Assembly (NCBI GenBank): GCA_947599925.1
Contig: CANQFT010000008.1
Location: 1-64,000, forward strand
Source: an uncultured Oscillospiraceae bacterium
Lineage (GTDB): Bacteria; Bacillota; Clostridia; Oscillospirales; Oscillospiraceae
Reading direction: 5' to 3'
DNA length: 64,000 bases
Shown in pieces: positions 60,572-64,000 of the stretch. The first letter of the stretch is position 1. Each line of letters opens with the position of its first letter. The position numbers were made by a program, and so were the translations under genes. The notes below the pieces were generated by a model. That model was not told the origin of the DNA. It worked only from the letters and a program-made list of their open reading frames with translations, and searched no databases.

Positions 60572-61485
60572 GGTCTCCCCTCCCCGTCTGTGACTGTGTA
60601 GCGCCGGCCCGCGTCGGTCTGCTGAATGAGGACCAGCCGGTCGAAGAGGCCGTCGGCCATCAGCGATCGGTAGAGGGGGCGGCGGTCCAGGTCGGCCAGG
60701 GTCTCGCCGTGGGCGGTGGCCAGCAGTCTGACCCCACAGCCCGCGGCCTGGAGCATGGCCTGGACATCCTCCGGCGCGGTGATCTCGTCCACCGCCAGCA
60801 CCTGCGGGTCCATGCCCCGCAAGAGGGCCGCCATACCCACGGCCTTGGGGCAGCCGTCCATAACATCGCACCGCTGTCCCACGTCCAGCATGGGCACCCC
60901 GCCCGCCATGGCCGCCACCTCGCCCCGCTCATCGGCCAGGCCCACCCGCAGGGGCGGACAGCCCAGGCCGGAGGCCAGACAGCGGATCAGGTCCCGCAGG
61001 AGCGTGGTCTTTCCCGCGCCAGGCGGGGACAGGATCAGCGTGCTCTCCAACCGGCCATCCTGCCAGAGCTTGGGCAGGACTTCCGAGGCGAGGCCGGGGA
61101 ACTGGCGGGCCACGCGGAGGCAGAGGGAGGAGATGCCCCGCAGGTTGACAAGGGTCTTGCCATCCATCACCGCCGTGCCACAGAGCCCCAGACGGTGGCC
61201 GCCGGGGATGGTGACAAAGCCGTTTCGCACCTGGTCCAGCACGGTGTGGACCGAGGAGCGGCTGGCCATCTCCAGCACGGTCTCCAGGGTCTGGGCGGTG
61301 ATCTCCGTGCCCGGAAGCGGGGTCTCCCCCTCCGGGCCCAGCAGGAACATGGGCCGCCCGCCGCGGAGACGCAGTTCCTCTATCCGGGCCCGCTCCGCCG
61401 CCGGAAGCGCCAGCACCCGCCGCCGCAGAGCGGCGGGCAGGACCTCCGCGGCCTGGTCGAGCCGCGCGGCCTGGGACAGCTCCAC
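60565..61485 (-). CDS. spoIIIAA: Stage III sporulation protein AA (ATPase)
   Basis: The 306-aa cytosolic ATPase has Walker A SPPGAGKTT (153-161), Walker B LAVDEITAPED and R-finger-like residues, like type II/IV secretion ATPases. It powers the SpoIIIA-SpoIIQ channel. The GTG at 61485 has GGAGGGAGG 8 nt upstream. First gene of the eight-gene operon, with a candidate sigma-E promoter upstream. Confidence 0.95.
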   Translation of the reverse strand: MELSQAARLDQAAEVLPAALRRRVLALPAAERARIEELRLRGGRPMFLLGPEGETPLPGTEITAQTLETVLEMASRSSVHTVLDQVRNGFVTIPGGHRLGLCGTAVMDGKTLVNLRGISSLCLRVARQFPGLASEVLPKLWQDGRLESTLILSPPGAGKTTLLRDLIRCLASGLGCPPLRVGLADERGEVAAMAGGVPMLDVGQRCDVMDGCPKAVGMAALLRGMDPQVLAVDEITAPEDVQAMLQAAGCGVRLLATAHGETLADLDRRPLYRSLMADGLFDRLVLIQQTDAGRRYTVTDGEGRPC

Positions 61486-61548
61486 GCCCCATCCCTCCCT
61501 CCGCCGCCCCCGGCGTCTTTCCCGGGGCACGGCTTTGCGTGTGGCACC

Positions 61549-61577
61549 AGTCTATGAACGCCTGTCCCACTTTAGAA
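61549..61577 (-). promoter_or_regulatory. Candidate sigma-E promoter of the spoIIIA operon
   Basis: TTCTAAA (61577-61571) and CATAGACT (61556-61549) are 14 nt apart, which loosely fits the sigma-E consensus. The 64-nt leader carries no other clear motif. Confidence 0.4.
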
Positions 61578-61605
61578 GCGGACCTGGGACAAACTTTTTG
61601 GCGCG

Positions 61606-61645
61606 AAAAAACACCCGCCGTGGCCCTGCGGGGCCCGGCGGGTGT
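61606..61645 (-). terminator. Terminator after the aminotransferase gene
   Basis: A 10-bp GC stem (61611-61620 with 61636-61645) is followed by six T on the minus strand, 37 nt after the stop. Confidence 0.88.
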
Positions 61646-61682
61646 TTGAAAGGCGGGTTTTTGCTCGGAAATTGGCGGAAGT

Positions 61683-62873
61683 TTACTGCTGGAGGAACTT
61701 CTCCAGGCGGTCCAGGCCCTCCCGGATGTTCTCCATGGAGGTGGCGTAGGACCAGCGGACGAAGTTGGGGGCGCCGAAGCCGCTGCACGGCACCACCGCC
61801 ACCAGTCCTTCTTTCAGAAACAGGTCGGCGAAGTCGTCCCCGTCCCGGATGGTCACGCCGTGGAGGGTCTTGCCCACCAGCTTTTCCAGGTTCATCATCA
61901 CATAGAACGCGCCCTGGGGCTTGATACAGCTGACGCCGGAGATGGTGTTCATCCGCTCCACGATGTAGTTGCGCCGCTCCTCAAAGGCCGCGCGCATATC
62001 GTCGATGTCTCCCTGCTCCCCGGACAGGGCCTCCACCGCGGCCCACTGAGCGATGGTGCTGGGGTTGCCGGTGGAGTGGCTCAGGTAGTTGGCCATGATC
62101 TTGGCCAGCTGGGGGTTGGCGGCGGCGTACCCGATCCGCCAGCCGGTCATGGCGTAGGACTTGGACACCCCGTTGACCAGGATGGTCCGCTCTTTGACCT
62201 CTTCTCCCAGGGAGGCGAAGCTGGTGAACTTGGCGCCGTCGTAGATCAGGCTATAATAGATCTCATCCGCGATCACATAGACGTCACGCTTGACGCACAC
62301 CTGGGCGATCTGCTCCAGCTCTTCTTTTGTATACATCATGCCGGTGGGGTTGGAGGGGTTGTTGAGGATCAGGGCCTTGGTCTTGGGCGTGATGGCGGCA
62401 TCCAACTGCTGGGCTGTCATCTTGAAGCCGTTTTCCTCCGTGGCGGTGACCACCACGCACACGCCCCCGGCCATCTGGACCATCTCCTGGTAGCTCACCC
62501 AATAGGGCGCGGGCAGGATCACCTCGTCCCCCGGGTCCAGCAGGCAGCGCAGGGCGATGTAGATGTTGTGCTTGGCCCCGCTGGAGGCCACGATCTGGGT
62601 GGGCTCGTAGTCCAGGCCGCAGTCCTCTTTCAGCCGCTTGCAGGCCGCCTGGCGCAGCTCCATCAGGCCGGAGGCGGGGGTGTAGCGGGTCTTGTTGTCC
62701 TGGATGGCCTGGATACCGGCCTCCTTGATATGCTCCGGGGTGTTGAAGTCCGGCTCTCCCGCGCCAAAGCCGATCACGTCGATGCCCTGGGCCCGCATCT
62801 GCTTGAACATACTGTCGATCGCCAGGGTAGTCGAGGCGTGGACCCCCTGTGCCAGCTTGGATACCGCTTTCAT
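61683..62873 (-). CDS. aspC: Class I/II PLP aminotransferase (aspartate aminotransferase-like)
   Basis: The 396-aa fold-type I enzyme has GAGEPDFNTPEHI, NNPSNPTGMMY, the PLP lysine in NGVSKSYAMTGWR and a late RWSYATSMENI arginine. The Iγ-type sequence fits AspB-like aspartate or prephenate aminotransferases. GGAG lies upstream; promoter at 62909-62937. Exact amino-acid preference not predictable. Confidence 0.92.
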   Translation of the reverse strand: MKAVSKLAQGVHASTTLAIDSMFKQMRAQGIDVIGFGAGEPDFNTPEHIKEAGIQAIQDNKTRYTPASGLMELRQAACKRLKEDCGLDYEPTQIVASSGAKHNIYIALRCLLDPGDEVILPAPYWVSYQEMVQMAGGVCVVVTATEENGFKMTAQQLDAAITPKTKALILNNPSNPTGMMYTKEELEQIAQVCVKRDVYVIADEIYYSLIYDGAKFTSFASLGEEVKERTILVNGVSKSYAMTGWRIGYAAANPQLAKIMANYLSHSTGNPSTIAQWAAVEALSGEQGDIDDMRAAFEERRNYIVERMNTISGVSCIKPQGAFYVMMNLEKLVGKTLHGVTIRDGDDFADLFLKEGLVAVVPCSGFGAPNFVRWSYATSMENIREGLDRLEKFLQQ

Positions 62874-62908
62874 TGGTTGACTGCCACTCCTTTCTCATTC
62901 TTTGACAT

Positions 62909-62937
62909 ATTATATTCGCTCTCTTGCAAAAATGCAA
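62909..62937 (-). promoter_or_regulatory. Promoter of the aminotransferase gene
   Basis: TTGCAT (62937-62932) and TATAAT (62914-62909) are 17 nt apart, 35 nt before the start. Confidence 0.8.
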
Positions 62938-63060
62938 GCACTACTTTTCCCAAACCGGCCAAAAATGAAGGATTTGAAAATTTATCATTCATTTTTGCCA
63001 GTAGCTCCCAGAGAAAGCCCGCAAGAATTGGGCAAAAAGACCCATTCTTTTGAGATAGCA

Positions 63061-63094
63061 AAAGGTCCTGGCGCCCGTGGGCGCCAGGACCTTT
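63061..63094 (-). terminator. Terminator after the SLH repeat protein
   Basis: A perfect 15-bp stem (63061-63075 with 63080-63094, 4-nt loop) ends in a short T-run 9 nt after the stop codon. Confidence 0.75.
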
Positions 63095-63103
63095 GATAAT
63101 TGC

Positions 63104-64000
63104 TCAGATCAGGTCGATGAACCGAGAGAGCATCACGACGCACTGGGCGCGCGTGGCGGTGCCGTTGGGGTCCAGGGCGTTGTTGCCGGTCCCCTGGACG
63201 ATCCCGCGCTCCACCGCCCAGGCCATGGCGGAACCGGCCCAGTCAGCCACCTGGCCGCCGTCCTGGAAGCTGGAGACCTGGGTGGTGGCGCTGGTGTCCA
63301 TCCCAAGAAGCTGGGCGTACCGGCACAGCATCACCGCGAACTGCTGGCGGCTCACCGTTTCGCCGGGGCCAAAGACCCCATTGCCATAGCCGGTGACCAC
63401 GCCCGCCGTGGCCGCCCAGGCCACGCCGTCGGCGTACCACGCCCCATCCGACACGTCGGCGAAGGCGCTGTCCATCCCGGTCTTGCCGTTGGACAGCCGG
63501 AACAGCACGGTGGCCACCGCGCCGCGGGTCATGGTGCCATTGGTGTCGAAGGTGTCCGGGCTCATCCCCTGGACCAGACCCAGACCGGCCATCCGGTCCA
63601 CGGCCTCTTTGGCCCAGTGGTCCTCCGGCACATCGTCAAACGCCTTCTCCGGCGCGGGGACCTGGGCGGGCAGTTCAACCTGGGCCAGCACCTGGCCGTC
63701 CTTGCCGGTGACTTCCACGCTCTTGGCGCCGTCCGCCGTCTGGACCGTCTCGGTCACCGTCCCGTCCGGGCTCTCGACGGTGGTTGTAACAGTACCGTCC
63801 GTCTCAGTCACCGTCTCGGTCACTGCCCCGTCCGGGCTCTCGACGGTGGTGGTGACCGTCCCGTCCGTCTCAGTCACCGTCTCGGTGGTGGTGCCGTCCG
63901 CTTGCTTGACTGTCTCCGTCACCGTGCCGTCCGGGGCCTTGGTGGTCTCGGTGGTGGTGGAGCCGGTGTCGCTGCCTGTGTCGGTGGTGGTGTTGGTGCC
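63104..64000 (-). CDS. SLH-domain surface protein with Thr-rich tandem repeats (C-terminal part)
   Basis: The frame stays open to the window edge, so only the last 298 residues are seen and the N-terminus is missing. From the edge inwards it has a Thr/Ser/Gly-rich stretch, then 22-residue repeats (TVTETDGTVTTTVESPDG type), a short linker, and three C-terminal SLH repeats starting near FDDVPEDHWAKEAV, FADVSDGAWYADGV and FQDGGQVADWAGSA. SLH repeats anchor to the cell wall; the repeats probably form a stalk. Function of the missing N-terminal part unknown. Confidence 0.88.
   Translation of the reverse strand, partial: GTNTTTDTGSDTGSTTTETTKAPDGTVTETVKQADGTTTETVTETDGTVTTTVESPDGAVTETVTETDGTVTTTVESPDGTVTETVQTADGAKSVEVTGKDGQVLAQVELPAQVPAPEKAFDDVPEDHWAKEAVDRMAGLGLVQGMSPDTFDTNGTMTRGAVATVLFRLSNGKTGMDSAFADVSDGAWYADGVAWAATAGVVTGYGNGVFGPGETVSRQQFAVMLCRYAQLLGMDTSATTQVSSFQDGGQVADWAGSAMAWAVERGIVQGTGNNALDPNGTATRAQCVVMLSRFIDLI
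63761..63892 (-). repeat. Tandem 66-bp coding repeat
   Basis: Two adjacent 66-bp units (63761-63826 and 63827-63892) are nearly identical, giving 22-residue protein repeats rich in Thr, Val and Asp; degenerate units flank them. In-frame repeats of this kind can change number by slippage or recombination. Confidence 0.85.

Noticed and set aside
63750-63930. CRISPR-like repeats
   Set aside because: The repeats are contiguous, in frame and without spacers; they encode protein repeats.

Overview
The window looks like chromosomal DNA of a high-G+C, spore-forming Clostridium-class anaerobe, most like the gut Oscillospiraceae (Flavonifractor, Oscillibacter, Intestinimonas, Lawsonibacter type). Reasons: many endospore genes (complete spoIIIAA-AH operon, spoIIGA-sigE, spoIIM, a spoIID-like gene), a SCIFF peptide with its radical-SAM maturase, rubrerythrin, a 2-hydroxyacyl-CoA dehydratase-type activator system, HPr kinase, a T-box leader and SLH-domain surface proteins. 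No tRNA, rRNA, CRISPR array, prophage or insertion sequence was recognised. Genes are tightly packed, often with 4-8 bp overlaps, and many sigma-A-type promoters can be read directly; several sit on the stop codon of the upstream gene.

Layout. 0.1-2.0 kb: a GntR/YtrA-type repressor with an ABC transporter and a palindromic operator over its own promoter. 2.1-4.6 kb: tyrS and an EamA-type transporter under one tyrosine T-box. 4.6-14.6 kb: the Firmicutes housekeeping run asp23, nusB, tsaD-like, xseA, xseB, ispA, dxs, tlyA, nadK, argR, recN (minus strand). 14.6-22.6 kb: cell-wall amidase, rubrerythrin, isocitrate dehydrogenase, a divergent type IIA topoisomerase B subunit, rpmB, a Xer-type recombinase, spoIIM-like, proC. 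22.8-29.2 kb: SCIFF maturase, SCIFF peptide (49 aa), TIGR04086 membrane protein, yajC, tgt, queA, spoIID-like. 29.3-32.1 kb: asd-dapA-dapB (lysine/diaminopimelate). 32.2-36.1 kb: Cys/Gly-rich mini-protein, SLH protein, and a radical-SAM pair of unknown function (TIGR03936/TIGR03960). 36.3-44.6 kb (plus strand): double-headed CoA-dehydratase activator plus partner, GNAT, MATE, hprK, membrane glycosyltransferase. 44.7-46.3 kb: spoIIGA-sigE. 46.3-51.3 kb: argS-DUF1934, then murI, apbE, NusG-domain-II protein and Gx-family membrane protein. 51.4-56.5 kb: dinB, threonine-aldolase-like enzyme, glnS, lipoprotein. 56.7-61.5 kb: spoIIIA operon. 61.7-64 kb: aminotransferase and the C-terminal part of an SLH protein that runs off the window.

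How it fits together. Sporulation genes cover the sigma-E switch (SpoIIGA cleaves pro-sigma-E), engulfment (SpoIIM- and SpoIID-like) and the mother-cell half of the feeding channel (SpoIIIA). Isoprenoid precursors (Dxs, IspA), diaminopimelate (Asd, DapA, DapB), D-glutamate (MurI) and the amidase feed or trim the cell wall. The most notable points are the shared Tyr T-box, the intact SCIFF locus, the fused pseudo-dimer activator with two Spo0A-like boxes at its promoter, and a flavinylation/electron-transfer trio (ApbE, NusG-II, Gx) without a nearby carrier. Everything rests on reading the sequence; no database search was possible.
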